Of a DNA stretch of 44,585 nucleotides, positions 18,948 to 28,583 are shown in pieces. The notes under the pieces are model-generated. The model saw only the letters and a program-made list of their open reading frames with translations, ran no database searches and was not told where the DNA came from. The position numbers and the translations under genes were made by a program. Each line of letters starts with the position of its first letter. Positions within the stretch are counted from its first letter, which is position 1. Origin of the DNA: Ophiothrix spiculata (taxonomy: Eukaryota; Echinodermata; Ophiuroidea; Amphilepidida; Ophiotrichidae); NCBI GenBank assembly GCA_000969725.1, contig JXSR01S061613.1; one strand, written 5' to 3'.

Positions 18948-19105
18948 GGGATTCAAACATGCCACAGAGTTGTTCATCGCGAATCAACAACTCTGCATCC
19001 GATGCGTCGGCGTATTCTTATCACGCTCAGGTGCCTAAAGCCACCCTCACGCGATGCAGAGTTGTTAATTTGCGATGAACAACTCTGTGGCGTGTTTAAA
19101 TCCCT
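18948..19105. mobile_element. Foldback element family G, copy 1
   Basis: Arms of about 50 nt: GGGATTCAAACATGCCACAG then AGTTGTTCATCGCGAATCAA at the left, and the near complement ending GTGTTTAAATCCC at 19105. Each arm is itself a hairpin (CAGAGTTGTT…AACAACTCTG). Lies 42 bp downstream of the E8 donor. Confidence 0.82.
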
Positions 19106-19147
19106 AATTGAACTTGAAAAAAAACATGACAAGAAAAACAAACTTAC

Positions 19148-19369
19148 ATTTAAATGTTCATTGGTGACTTCTTTCAAATGGCTACTAGATTCACAAAGTC
19201 TCTCCATGATCACGGTATCCGCTCCTTTACAAAACAACTTGATGCGACTTCCCTGCCTCACTACGACGGACATTCGTTTACGGACGTTGTTGAAATCTAA
19301 AATATGGAGGAGCTCGTAATTGTCTTCGGAACCCTGGACAGTGATGGTAATTGTGGTGGGTGTTCTTGA
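19148..19369 (-). CDS. P4-ATPase (ATP8B-like) exon E8: N-domain with KGAD
   Basis: 222 nt (74 codons, phase 0 both ends), acceptor TTTTTTTAG and donor GTAAGTTTG. It reads SRTPTTITITVQGSEDNYEL, LHILDFNNVRKRMSVVVRQG, SRIKLFCKGADTVIMERLCE and SSSHLKEVTNEHLN. CKGADTVI is the nucleotide-binding KGAx motif of P-type ATPases. DFNNVRKRMSV is closer to ATP8B (DFNNxRKRMSV) than ATP8A (EFTSxRKRMSV), the main basis for the subfamily call. A foldback element (18948-19105) lies 42 bp downstream of the donor. Confidence 0.96.
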
Positions 19370-20072
19370 CTAAAAAAAGAAACACAAATTGTGGTGTTTA
19401 GAATCAACAAAAATATTGAACAGAAAAAAAAGGTTAAATTAATCAAACAGAATCAGCATTAGTCGTGAGTATACTGTTACTGGACCTTTGTCAAACTATA
19501 AAGTTTAAATCATACTTTTACCACTAATTTTGCCACAAATGACAATAAAAATGAACTCGCACTCAAAACACAAAAGGACTGCAGCAGCGGACAGCATGAA
19601 AACGCAATGGAAAGTTCAGCTTTTCTCAACTCGATTTACGTTGCTGCAAGTTGTGTTGCATGTTGATATCGATTAATTGGAACTGCTCGAAACTCCTATC
19701 TACACATGCTTGTTGCGTTTGTGTTTTGTTGAGTCTGAATTCACAAGTAGGTTTAACTATAGTGTTTTCATTTATTAAATTTCCCTGCGTACTGCATTGG
19801 AATTAGGCCAATCACACGCTGTAAACACGTGCGACTTTCACGCAAACCACCGTAGCAACAAGCGTTGTTCTCCAAAAAACTCGCAAACGGAGAAATTTAA
19901 TTATTGTAAATACTATATAGAACTGGTTTTCCCAAATCATTCACAAAACCAACAACATTCTTGTGCAACCATGAACAAGAATCAAATAACAAAATTTATC
20001 TACAAATTCTGATGAATCCGTTTAATGAAGAATCAAAATTTGCTATAAATAAAATGGAAAATCTCAAAATAC
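19370..20072. other. Intron E7-E8, nothing recognised
   Basis: About 700 bp with ordinary base composition. No repeat structure or coding similarity found. Confidence 0.6.
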
Positions 20073-20152
20073 CTTGAAAACGAATCCAAAGTTTCTGGCA
20101 GCACCGACCAGTGCGCCCTCATCTGGGGACTGAGCCTGGTATTCCAAAACAC
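20073..20152 (-). CDS. P4-ATPase (ATP8B-like) exon E7: N-domain QAQSPDE
   Basis: 80 nt, acceptor TTCCCTAG and donor GTATTTTGAG, phase 1 in and phase 0 out. It encodes [20 protein letters not shown] then NFGFVFK. YQAxSPDExALVxAARxFGF is a P4-specific N-domain motif. A roughly 450-bp TIR-type repeat (20185-20645) begins just upstream in the intron, about 30 bp from the acceptor. Confidence 0.95.
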
Positions 20153-20184
20153 CTAGGGAAAATATCATGAAGAAATACATTGAT

Positions 20185-20645
20185 TATAGGTTAATAAATG
20201 CGCATTTCATACGCGAGTGAAATGAGACAAACTCAATGCACGCGCGGTCAATTTTGATGCGTCCAATTCACGAGGCCCGTAGAGGCCGAGTGCATTGGAC
20301 TGCAATCAAAATTTACCGCAAGTGCATTGATTTTGTCTCATTTTACGAGCATTATGGAATGCAGATTTATTAATCTAATTCATACACGACAGAAAAATAA
20401 TATTGCATCTTTTGTTAAAAGATATAATGCCTTTAATATGATTATCAAAATCAAAAACTTCTCTAAACTAAATGTATAATCACCCGACAAAAACAATGAA
20501 ACATCCATACGCACTAAACGCCCACCATGCTAACCGGAACGCAACAAGCGCAGTGCATTGTGAAAATCCACTGCACTCCGCGTACTTTATATTCTTGCGT
20601 TCTGATTGGCTAGGTGACACGCGCAGTACACGCGGAGTGTATGAA
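20185..20645 (-). mobile_element. About 450-bp repeat family D, copy 2 (inverted)
   Basis: Reverse complement of 6525-6996: starts TAGGTTAATAAATGCGCATT, ends with CTGATTGGCTAGGTGACACG and GTGTATGAATATTC. It lies just upstream of the E7 acceptor. Immediately followed by family E copy 2. Confidence 0.8.
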
Positions 20646-20652
20646 TATTCTG

Positions 20653-21034
20653 TAAGGCCTAAAAAAAAATATGTTTGTTTGCCCTCCGCGACCGACCCTA
20701 AAATGACAAAAATTTGGATTGGGTATTTTAGTGTGTTTTTATTCTTCAAACATGTAAAATATGAAAACTCAATATTTTCAATGGAAAACGTAAAATTTAG
20801 CAGTATAAAGTCACATTTAGTAGTATTAAATGCATATTTCCTCTAAATAATGACCCACAATCTTTGATTAAGCCCTGCATTGCTTGGTATTCACGATAAA
20901 ATCCACGGAATGATATCATTCTTTAAAATATATGTGAAGAGTAAAAAGAAAGAAAAAAAAGATCAACCGACTGACTGATCCAAAATTTTAATTTTTCCAC
21001 TGGAGGGCAAAATATTTATTTATTTTTGCCCTAA
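20653..21034. mobile_element. TIR element family E, copy 2
   Basis: TAAGGCCTAAAAAAAAATA, TTGCCCTCCGCGACCGACCC at the left; CAACCGACTGACTG and GGAGGGCAAAATATTTATT, TTTGCCCTA at the right. Interior differs from copy 1, as is common in MITE families. 21035-21379 holds nothing recognised. Confidence 0.8.
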
Positions 21035-21379
21035 TCTTGTTGGTAAACATACAATCAAAAACAACCTTTATTCTGTAAATGCTCGTATAAACAAACCATA
21101 AAAATTGGTTGAGTCGCATCCTGCGCTTTTTGTGGGCTGCACATATGATTTTGTGCCGGTAAGTTTGGATTGCGTAAACTACGCATAAACACATTATCAG
21201 TTCAAAGGAATTTAGCTATTCCTTACCAAATTACAAGGAGGGTCGCCTGCCTTTTTCAAAGTGTTTTTTCAAACGAGTGCTATCAAGCTGATTGTGCAAT
21301 ATCTAAAAACATCTAGCTTGCCTTAACACCATATAGAAGTTGTGTAAAATTTCATAGTCCTTTTTTTTACAACATACTT

Positions 21380-21949
21380 TTGATTCAAACATGCTACAGA
21401 GTGGTTCATCACAAATCAGCAATGATACATCCATACCTCACCATATCTTCTCCTATGAGCGAAGCTTTAGCTGCCCAAGCCTGATAAAAACCCGAGGGGG
21501 GGGGGTACTTAGTACAAAAGTGATTACGGGGATGTGCCGCAAACTTGGGTAGCAAAATCAGGCTGTCTGGTATTTCAATGGGTCCTTTTTCTTTGCAAAA
21601 TGTGGTATTTTGATAGGTCTATTTTCCAAAATTTGCGCCAAAATGGCTAAATTTTTGTCTAAATTTCAAACAAAATTCAGAAAATTTTCGCCAAATTAGC
21701 GTTAATTTTCTGGAAAAAATTTCATTTTTTGTATAAACTCGACTCAAAATTTTGGGAATTTGGTATATGGATGGGTCTCTTTTTCTTAAATATTGGCATA
21801 TACATGGGTGGTACTTCAAATTTCCCAGCGGCACACCCCTATCAAAACCAAAATTGAGTACCCCCCCTGGGATAAAAATATATTGACGCATCAGATATAG
21901 AGAGCTTTGCTGATTTGTGACGAACCACTCTGTAACACATTTCAATCCC
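21380..21949. mobile_element. Foldback element family G, copy 2 (contains a nested hAT-like MITE)
   Basis: Left arm GATTCAAACATGCTACAGAG, TGGTTCATCACAAATCAGCA; right arm TGCTGATTTGTGACGAACCA, CTCTGTAACACATTTCAATC. These are the family G arms with substitutions. The interior is occupied by an element at 21491-21870. Confidence 0.78.
21491..21870. mobile_element. hAT-like MITE nested in family G
   Basis: Ends CCCGAGGGGGGG…GTACT and the complement of GAGTACCCCCCCTGG. Subterminal GGGATGTGCCGC and its complement GCGGCACACCCC. Flanked by the 8-bp duplication GATAAAAA (21483-21490, 21871-21878), the size typical of hAT elements. Related ends at 38407-38745. Confidence 0.8.
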
Positions 21950-22124
21950 TTTCTTTCAAAAAACTTATTACTATTACGTATAGAAAACATTCCAAATGTT
22001 TCCAGTTAAACGAAAATCTTCCTTCTTAAAATATTTGTCAAAATGTGAAGCAAAATACTAGTTTTGGCATGTTTTTTGCAGTTTTGCAGTTTACAACTGA
22101 TGCTCTTTAACATCCTTGGAGTAC

Positions 22125-22215
22125 TACTTGCTTCGTGCTTCGGAGGGCACGTAAAGCCGTCGGTCCCATCTGAAGTGTTCCTGACAAACTGTCGGATGTA
22201 AAAGAACGTCACGGG
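22125..22215. repeat. Conserved dispersed repeat-like block
   Basis: GGGCACGTAAAGCCGTCGGTCC, shortened here, then CCTGACAAACTGTCGGATG and AAAAGAACGTCACGGG. I recall this type of block from dispersed repeats in marine invertebrates, but cannot name the family. The rest of 21950-22769 shows nothing recognised. Confidence 0.35.
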
Positions 22216-22769
22216 CTAAGCTACAGCTGTTCAAAATAAGAGTACGGGAATCCTCCCTGGTACCGTGACCGTATGTCAAAATACGTCATCTACTCTAGAA
22301 CCAGAGTGCATAGTCACTATACCTTCAAAAGTATATCATCTCTCTAGGACAAGAGAGCTCATCTAGATGCTGAAAAGGCTTTAATGAGAATAAGCGTAGA
22401 AGTAGAAGAAGTACCTGAAGCTTTAGGATCTGTGTGTTGACTTATGTGTGTTGCGATAACACACTTCCATGAATATAGCACAGGTTTAACATGCTATTTT
22501 AAATATTGACAGTGGGTTGTTAATAAATCAACAACGTAACATCCTACACCAAGAAATATGGTGAGTTGTTGAATATCAATTGTTCCATAAGATAATAAAT
22601 TCATCTGAATCTAAGATGTTTATAAAGTTTCTGACAAGGACATCAAGACCATTCTTCAAATTCATCAACTATCTTATTTCCCCACAAGAAAGGCAGACAT
22701 ACTTGCAAATTTAAGCCAGGAAATGGTAAGAAACCTTTGCCAAGCATCTCCCCATGCGGTGAGGTGATC

Positions 22770-23355
22770 GTTCTCCTGGTGCTGTCATGGTTGCTTAGAT
22801 TTCCCACAGGGTGCTTCTTCCCCTCCTTGAAACAAACCAACTGTAAGCTAAGAGGCTATAAAATTTGCTAAGCATTTCTCCATGCACTGATGTGAACCCT
22901 TTCTCCTCCTGCTGTCATGGTTGATTGGATTTCCCACAGGGTGCTTCTTCCCCTCCTTGAAACAAACCAACTATAAGCTAAGAAGCTATTAAATTTGCTA
23001 AGCATTTCTCCATGCACTGATGTGAACCCTTTCTCCTCCTGCTCTCATGGTTGCTTGGATTTCCCACAGGGTGCTTCTTCCCCTCCTTGAAACAAACCAA
23101 CTATAAGCTAAGAAGCTATTAAATTTGCTAAGCATTTCTCCATGCACTGATGTGAACCCTTTCTCCTCCTGCTCTCATGGTTGCTTGGATTTCCCACAGG
23201 GTGCTTCTTCCCCTCCTTGAAACAAACCAACTATAAGCTAAGAAGCTCTAAAATTTGCTAAGCATTTCTCCATGCACTGATGTGAACCCTTTCTCCTCCT
23301 GCTGTCATGGTTGATTGGATTTCCCATAAGATGCTTCTTTACCTCCTTGAAGCAG
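22770..23355. repeat. 130-bp tandem repeat, about 4.5 copies
   Basis: The phrase TTTCCCACAGGGTGCTTCTT recurs at 22800, 22930, 23060, 23190 and (as TTTCCCATAAGATGCTTC) 23320: a period of exactly 130 bp. The two middle copies are almost identical; outer ones are more diverged, the usual pattern of unequal exchange. Lies about 200 bp downstream of E6. Confidence 0.92.
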
Positions 23356-23559
23356 GCTTTCCGCTTCAAAAAAGGAGGTGAACCGCAATCTTAGCTATAA
23401 GTAGTCAGCAATTTTGTCAAGTGGTCTGCTGTTAATGCCTCAATATGCAGTTGACATTAAAAAATAAGTCTGAACAACTCCTCAGATCTTGGTTATATGA
23501 AAAATAGAAACATTCTTGCAAAATCTTATAAAAAATAGCCATTATTATTCTCTTCTTAC

Positions 23560-23725
23560 CATCTGCATTCCTCTCTGGCATGACGGTGTGACACAAAGCA
23601 AGTAACCTAAAAAACAACCAGCAATTTCTGTCTCCCTTTTCTATAGCGTCCATGAGCGTATGATCGTAGAATTTGAAGTTGGGCTCATAATCTTTGTTGG
23701 CTGAAAAATCAACTAGTGGCGTGTC
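23560..23725 (-). CDS. P4-ATPase (ATP8B-like) exon E6: N-domain
   Basis: 166 nt, acceptor TTTTCCTACAG and donor GTAAGAAGAG, phase 0 in and phase 1 out. It reads DTPLVDFSANKDYEPNFKFY, DHTLMDAIEKGDRNCWLFFR and LLALCHTVMPERNAD. The FFRLLALCHTVMPE block is the conserved ATP8B N-domain helix. A diverged, broken second copy of this exon lies upstream in transcription direction at 24431-24778. Confidence 0.95.
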
Positions 23726-23829
23726 CTGTAGGAAAAGGGAAAGAAACAAAAATGCGCACAGTTATAACAAAATAAGTCAGAACACCTGAATAGCAATGAG
23801 AAGTTGCAACAACTAAGAGCAAGCTTTAA

Positions 23830-24426
23830 GGGCCCTGTCAACCCTCCGTTTTCAGAAATGGTTTTTGCACTGTAACTCAACAAAATCATGTTTTTGGCTC
23901 AAAATTTTACGGGAAAGCTAACTAAATTTTGTTTAGGTAAAATTTTGAATTGTTTTACTTTTTAGAACCAAGAAAGCAATATCTGGGAATGCATTTCTCG
24001 TTTTTTTCTTAGTTTTTGAGATATTGTCAAAAATTGGTCCAAAAATGTCAAAAAAAAAATCCCACTCCTGCCACCATTTTGGCAAAATATGACACTTTTT
24101 GACCTATTTTTGGCAACATTTAAAAAAATAGGATGAAAATCAAAAAATGGAGAAATGCATTCCTAGATATTGCTTTCTAGATTCTAAAAAGTAAAATAAT
24201 TCAAAATTTTACCAAAGCAAAATTTAGTTAGCTTGGGCCCAAAATCATGATTTTTGGACCCTAGGTCCAAAATATTACACATTTGGGTCTAAATATGACC
24301 TGACCATCATGTTCAGTATGCAAATCCACTTCTAGAAATATATACTTTTATTTGGATTTAATTATTTGTTGCTGAGTTACAGAGCAAAAACTATTTCTGA
24401 AAAGAAAGGGTTGGTTGACAGGGCCC
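23830..24426. mobile_element. TIR element family F, TTAA target sites
   Basis: 597 bp with about 50-bp TIRs: GGGCCCTGTCAACCCTCCGT… and the complement of …GGTTGGTTGACAGGGCCC. Flanked by TTAA at 23826-23829 and 24427-24430. TTAA target choice suggests piggyBac-type mobilisation, though the GGGCCC end is not the classic CCC start. It separates E6 from its broken copy. Partial relatives near 12180-12430 and 29190-29330. Confidence 0.8.
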
Positions 24427-24430
24427 TTAA

Positions 24431-24778
24431 ATCTCAACCAGCAGTCTCTGTCTTCTTTCTCTATAGCCGGGGTTCTCAATTAAATTTGTTGGCGGACCAT
24501 TAAGGTTAAACGTCAGTTCATAAATACATCTTAGAGGGCCAAATCAAGACCTTTTTCTATGCCTTTTCTATATAATTCTGTATTCCAGAGGTAATTGAAG
24601 GGCCACATTAAAGTTTTTTTTAAGGATTTGGCCCGCAAGGCCGCTTATTGAGAAGGCCTGGTCTATAGCTTCCATGAAAGTATGATCATAGAATTTGAAG
24701 TTGCGCTGGTAATCTTTGTTGGCTCAAAATCACTTTCAAATTCGACACTGACCATTATGACATCAATACCATGTCTGC
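24431..24778 (-). pseudogene. Diverged second copy of exon E6, split by a hAT-type insertion
   Basis: On the minus strand, TTACTTTGTAG at about 24779 looks like an acceptor. Downstream, NKDYQRNFKFYDHTFMEAI (E6 has NKDYEPNFKFYDHTLMDAI) is readable at about 24665-24722. It is interrupted by a 194-bp insertion with an 8-bp target-site duplication, then continues as a match to E6 through CTGCTGGTTG (24437-24446). There is at least one +1 frameshift after the insertion, and the copy ends at the TTAA flank of another MITE. The upstream part differs strongly from E6. It may once have been an alternative exon; it cannot function now. Confidence 0.85.
24468..24661. mobile_element. hAT-like MITE in the broken E6 copy
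   Basis: 194 bp, left end CGGGGTTCTCAATT, right end TTGAGAAGGCCTGG, flanked by the perfect 8-bp duplication TCTATAGC (24460-24467 and 24662-24669). Interior phrases GGCGGACC and GGCCCGCAAGGCCGC suit the hAT group with GGGGTTCTCAA ends. Confidence 0.82.
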
Positions 24779-24832
24779 CCTACAAAGTAAGAAACCTGTA
24801 CATCAGATTAACTGCAAGTTACTTCCTTCATA

Positions 24833-25825
24833 TACACTCTCGGTCAAAAGTGTTTGCACATGCTTAAAAACAGGCAAAAACCAAATTATTATATCAAACG
24901 AACCAGACTCTTAACAAATTAATGGTTTTTTCTAGTTGTCATATGCATCCAATATAAATAAATCCCTGTTTCTCTTCTATTTGATCTTCCATAACCATCA
25001 AAATGGCAGATTCCATGGACCACACACAAATACACCACATGCAGTTATTGTTATGTACCTGTGTAGTTTAATATTCTCGTTGCTCGTTATCACAGTAATC
25101 GTAAAGAACATCATCAGGTTATGAGCTTTCAAACAATATATATTTAAACTCCATTTTTTGAATGTGCAGAAGAAAGTATGCAGCATGTTTAGCATGCCAT
25201 ATTTTCTAATACGCTGAATACAATTCCTGTTGATTTCTTTAGAACTATAAAAAATAAAAATCTGTAAAAAAATTTGCAAATAATGAACGCAGACATGAGA
25301 ATGATTTTCATTAAAATATCTGAATTTGGTAAAATTTAAGCAAAAAACCTCTAAAGTGGTTAAATTGAGCTCCAAATTATCTGAATTTGGATGATTTTAG
25401 ATGACAAAATATCTGCAATCAGATAATTATCTGAAGATTCTCATGCCTGTGAACGGTTCTTGAGATATGGCTAGTTACAGGTAGGTATTCCGATATAGTG
25501 ACAAATTAAACATGCACTTTTTCCATATTTGAATGCAGGGTCATCACCTACATAAAGCACTTGTAAAGATCTATTTGCATACCTAGAGCCAAATTTATGC
25601 TACAGGCAAAAATGTGTTTGAAAATGGCCCATAGAAACATATAGGATATTTATTTTTGTTATAAAATATTCCAGTAATTTGGCACTTTTTTGACCACATC
25701 TCTGAAATGAAATATAATTTGGGCGTGAAAATTTACAGGAGTTATAAGAAACATTTCATGTGGTATCAAAATCAGAACATACACCTTTAAAGGTTTTGTG
25801 CGCAAACACTTTTGACCGGGAGTAT
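24833..25825. mobile_element. Tc1/mariner-like TIR element enclosing family H copy 1
   Basis: CACTCTCGGTCAAAAGTGTT at the left and the complement AACACTTTTGACCGGGAGTA at the right, with TA at both edges. The CTCCCGGTCAAAAGT end is typical of Tc1-type elements. No transposase seen. Family H copy 1 (25479-25790) lies inside near the right end. Confidence 0.65.
25479..25790 (+). mobile_element. MITE family H, copy 1
   Basis: AGGTAGGTATTCCGATATAG at the left; CAGAACATACACCTTTAA at the right. Interior TTTTTCCATATTTGAATG, GGCAAAAATGTGT and CCCATAGAAACATATAGGAT match 35930-36273 and 43360-44031 in the same orientation. 25830-26410 has nothing recognised. Confidence 0.8.
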
Positions 25826-26410
25826 AGTATGAGTAGACAATCAATCCTGTGTCATAACTTAAAAAGGTGTGATCAAACACTTTTTTGACCCCTCCCCCAA
25901 TATTTCTGGAATTGTGTTAGGTAAAAGTAGAGTGTATCTGGAAAATATCAACCAATAAGTAAAATGTATGAACCTACCACTTAAATTGACGGTTACAAAA
26001 CTCTTAACCGACCATACAAGCATCTATCTCCTCAGAATGATCTTTAATTATGCAATCCTGCAAGACCTAGGTCTGTACGGGTGAAAAGAGCATGGTCCGA
26101 TTGCTTCAACTTTTTTCAAACTTTTTGAGATTTTGGTACCAAAATATTGTTCATATTTTTCTCATAACCAGTGTGAAATTTCACGGCTGAGTAATGTTCC
26201 GTTTTGGAGATATGTATGAAAATGTGTCTAATTATGGTAACCATAATTAATTGTATGTAGTAACGTATAGGTGGCTCTGAAATACACAATTGGCCATAAA
26301 ATCGAAATGGTTTGACCGATTCAGCTGATATTTGAAACTTTAGTGATCATTTTTAATAGAACGTTGAAAAGACGGACCAAGCTCCTTTAAGACAGAGAAA
26401 ATGACTTTAC

Positions 26411-26500
26411 CTCGGTAATATCCAAGACTTCTCCGTTTATATCCTTGACTTCACCAAACTTCCGCCCACCAATGGTACACTTGTTGAATGTCATCATGTT
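26411..26500 (-). CDS. P4-ATPase (ATP8B-like) exon E5: start of N-domain
   Basis: Exactly 90 nt (30 codons, phase 0 both ends), acceptor ACTTTCAG and donor GTAAAGTCAT. It encodes NMMTFNKCTIGGRKFGEV followed by KDINGEVLDITE. This directly follows DKTGTLTQ, as in all P4-ATPases (TQNxMTFxKC), and enters the nucleotide-binding domain. Being frame-neutral, the exon could be skipped without frameshift, but skipping would remove the segment joined to the phosphorylation loop. Confidence 0.95.
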
Positions 26501-26646
26501 CTGAAAGTATTTGGAAAATACAAAAATATTGTTAGAAAGTTGCTTGTTCATTCACCACAAGAGGTATCAGGTAATGTTTTTTATTGGTCTAAACCTATTT
26601 CGCTCTGAACCCATGTGGCCTTTTATCCATTTAGTCCCACTTCATC

Positions 26647-26893
26647 TAAGGGCGGTTTCACGCAGAGGAATTTGGTCATGACTATATTCTCACTCGTGAG
26701 CCACTCATGACCAAATTCTCAGTGTGAATGCAATTTTTAGAAAGTGTCTCGCTTGTTATCAAAAGTGATGCGCCACTAGTTTTAACGCGCAAGTTGTGTC
26801 CCAGTGTGAATGCAATTGCTAAGTTGTCTCGGTCTAGAGTCACTCATAAGCGAGAATATAGTCATAACCAAATTGTGTGTGAACACGCCCTAA
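26647..26893. mobile_element. TIR element (about 247 bp)
   Basis: TAAGGGCGGTTTCACGCAGA … TTTGGTCATGACTATATTCT at the left; the complement GAATATAGTCATAACCAAAT, GTGTGTGAACACGCCCTAA at the right. AGTGTGAATGCAAT occurs twice inside. Non-coding; E4-E5 intron. Confidence 0.78.
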
Positions 26894-26982
26894 ACTCCCA
26901 TTTGGTCTAATTCTCATTTGGTTCAGCCCGCATATAGAGAAAATAGACTTCAAGCTTCTGGACCTAAATTCCACTTTTAATA

Positions 26983-27377
26983 CACATGTGACCTGTCATA
27001 TCGAAAAGTACCTTAAGGTCAGCATAGTAAATTACGAGATACAGACCATTGAAGCTGAGCATAGTCAGAAATCACCTCCAAAGTCGAATTTCATAAGAAA
27101 TGTTACCTTTGAAGTTCATTCTATCATATTAATCAGGTTTCAACATCCAAATCATAAGACATTTCCATTCAAGTTTTATCAGTACAAAAACTTTAAACTT
27201 GGATTTTCTCAAAGCTATAGTTTTCTGGATCAGCTCGATTGCCTTATACCAATTTGGATGTAACTTTGCAATCGAACATTTAACCAAAAGCAAGTTGTCA
27301 TTTTAAAGCTTTAAATATAATCTTTCAAATGAGACCATTTTAGAACCCTTAAGGTACCTTTCGATAACGGGTCAAAT
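26983..27377. mobile_element. TIR element family A, copy 2 (empty of the nested MITE)
   Basis: Left end CATGTGACCTGTCATATCGA, right end the near complement (CGATAACGGGTCAAATAT). Interior collinear with 1165-1550. Its right end is 26 bp downstream of the E4 donor, within the E4-E5 intron. It lacks the 286-bp insertion found in copy 1. Confidence 0.85.
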
Positions 27378-27402
27378 ATTACGATCCCAATTCATCACAT
27401 AC

Positions 27403-27565
27403 CTGTGTTAATGTGCCAGTTTTATCAGAGAACACGTACTGGATCTGACCCAGTTCTTCGTTGAGTGTGGTAGACCTGGCTTTAGCTGGTGTATCATTGA
27501 CTTCATAATACATGTTACGATCCCAATTAATCCATAAACTTTGAAATAATCGTATCAATTCAACT
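27403..27565 (-). CDS. P4-ATPase (ATP8B-like) exon E4: phosphorylation site DKTGT
   Basis: 163 nt, acceptor TTTCACAG and donor GTATGTGATG, phase 2 in and phase 0 out. It reads [40 protein letters not shown] and [14 protein letters not shown]. The Asp of DKTGTLTQ is the P-type ATPase aspartate phosphorylated by [23 protein letters not shown] is nearly invariant in class 1 P4-ATPases. Just past the donor, the intron repeats a 14-nt piece of the exon (AATTGGGATCGTAA), next to a MITE boundary. Confidence 0.96.
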
Positions 27566-28311
27566 CTGTGAAAGGAAAAAAAAAACATATGAAAATGAGG
27601 TGGTAAAGTGTATGTTAATGACTTATATTGTTTTATTCAATTATTTAAATATTGTTGTTACAATCAAAGCATTAGGTTTGATTAACAACCCCATTCAATG
27701 ATGATAATTTTATAATAATGACACTACCATCATTGATTATTATGTTTCACAATACAGCTCCCTAATATCACTCAGGTCAATAATTCATTTGAGATTAAAT
27801 GCCTTGCACAAGGACATAACTTGGAGGCTGTAATTGAGCATGACCTTCCAACCAACTAATTCATTTTGCATCAACCAGAAGGACTGTATCGCCCATGTGC
27901 CCAGATGCCCTATAACGCACTAGCTATCTCACGTGCCCATCCGCCAATATCGTCAGTAATGTACTGTGAGAGAAAAAATAGTTATCAACAAATATGTCAA
28001 AATAAAAATGTACAATGGAGTTGATCATCCAACTCCAGCAGATTTAGTATTTACAAACATTGGTTTATATTATATGAACTAAACAGAACATTTGGCTTGA
28101 TTTCAACTTTAACATTGAGGTCAATGGGCGGATTAATTCTATTTGAAATTAATTCTGGCCACCCCCCCCCTTGCATACGCACACAATATTTGATTGTAAT
28201 GTTTTCCATAATGGCTCCCTAATAACACTCAGGTTGTCAGTGCAATTAAGGTTTCAGGTCATACCCCACAGGCTGTATTGGGGACTGAATTTGCGAATAC
28301 TGATTCATAGT

Positions 28312-28583
28312 CCTGGAGCAGATTTCACAAACACGTTTTTTGTGATAATCGCAAAAACTCTTGCAAACTAAAACCCAGCGCTGCACCATCACAAATATTT
28401 ATTTATGATAGTTTTGCATTTCATTAATGCCATAAGCATCCACACAATGTTAATCACTAACAAACAATCACTAAAACTTTCCAATGAGTTATGAGTTTGG
28501 GTGAAATCTGCTTATGAAAATTTATTGTATAAAGTTCGAATTTGCGATAAACACAAAACGTTAAAGTGAAATCGGTCCCTGGG
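28312..28583. mobile_element. Possible TIR element
   Basis: CCTGGAGCAGATTTCAC at the left and GTGAAATCGGTCCCTGGG at the right. A second pair of inner arms (GTGAAATCTGCTT near 28501) complicates the border. 27566-28311 holds two related short blocks (GGCTCCCTAATAACACTCAG at 28212 and a near match at 27760) but nothing else. Confidence 0.45.
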
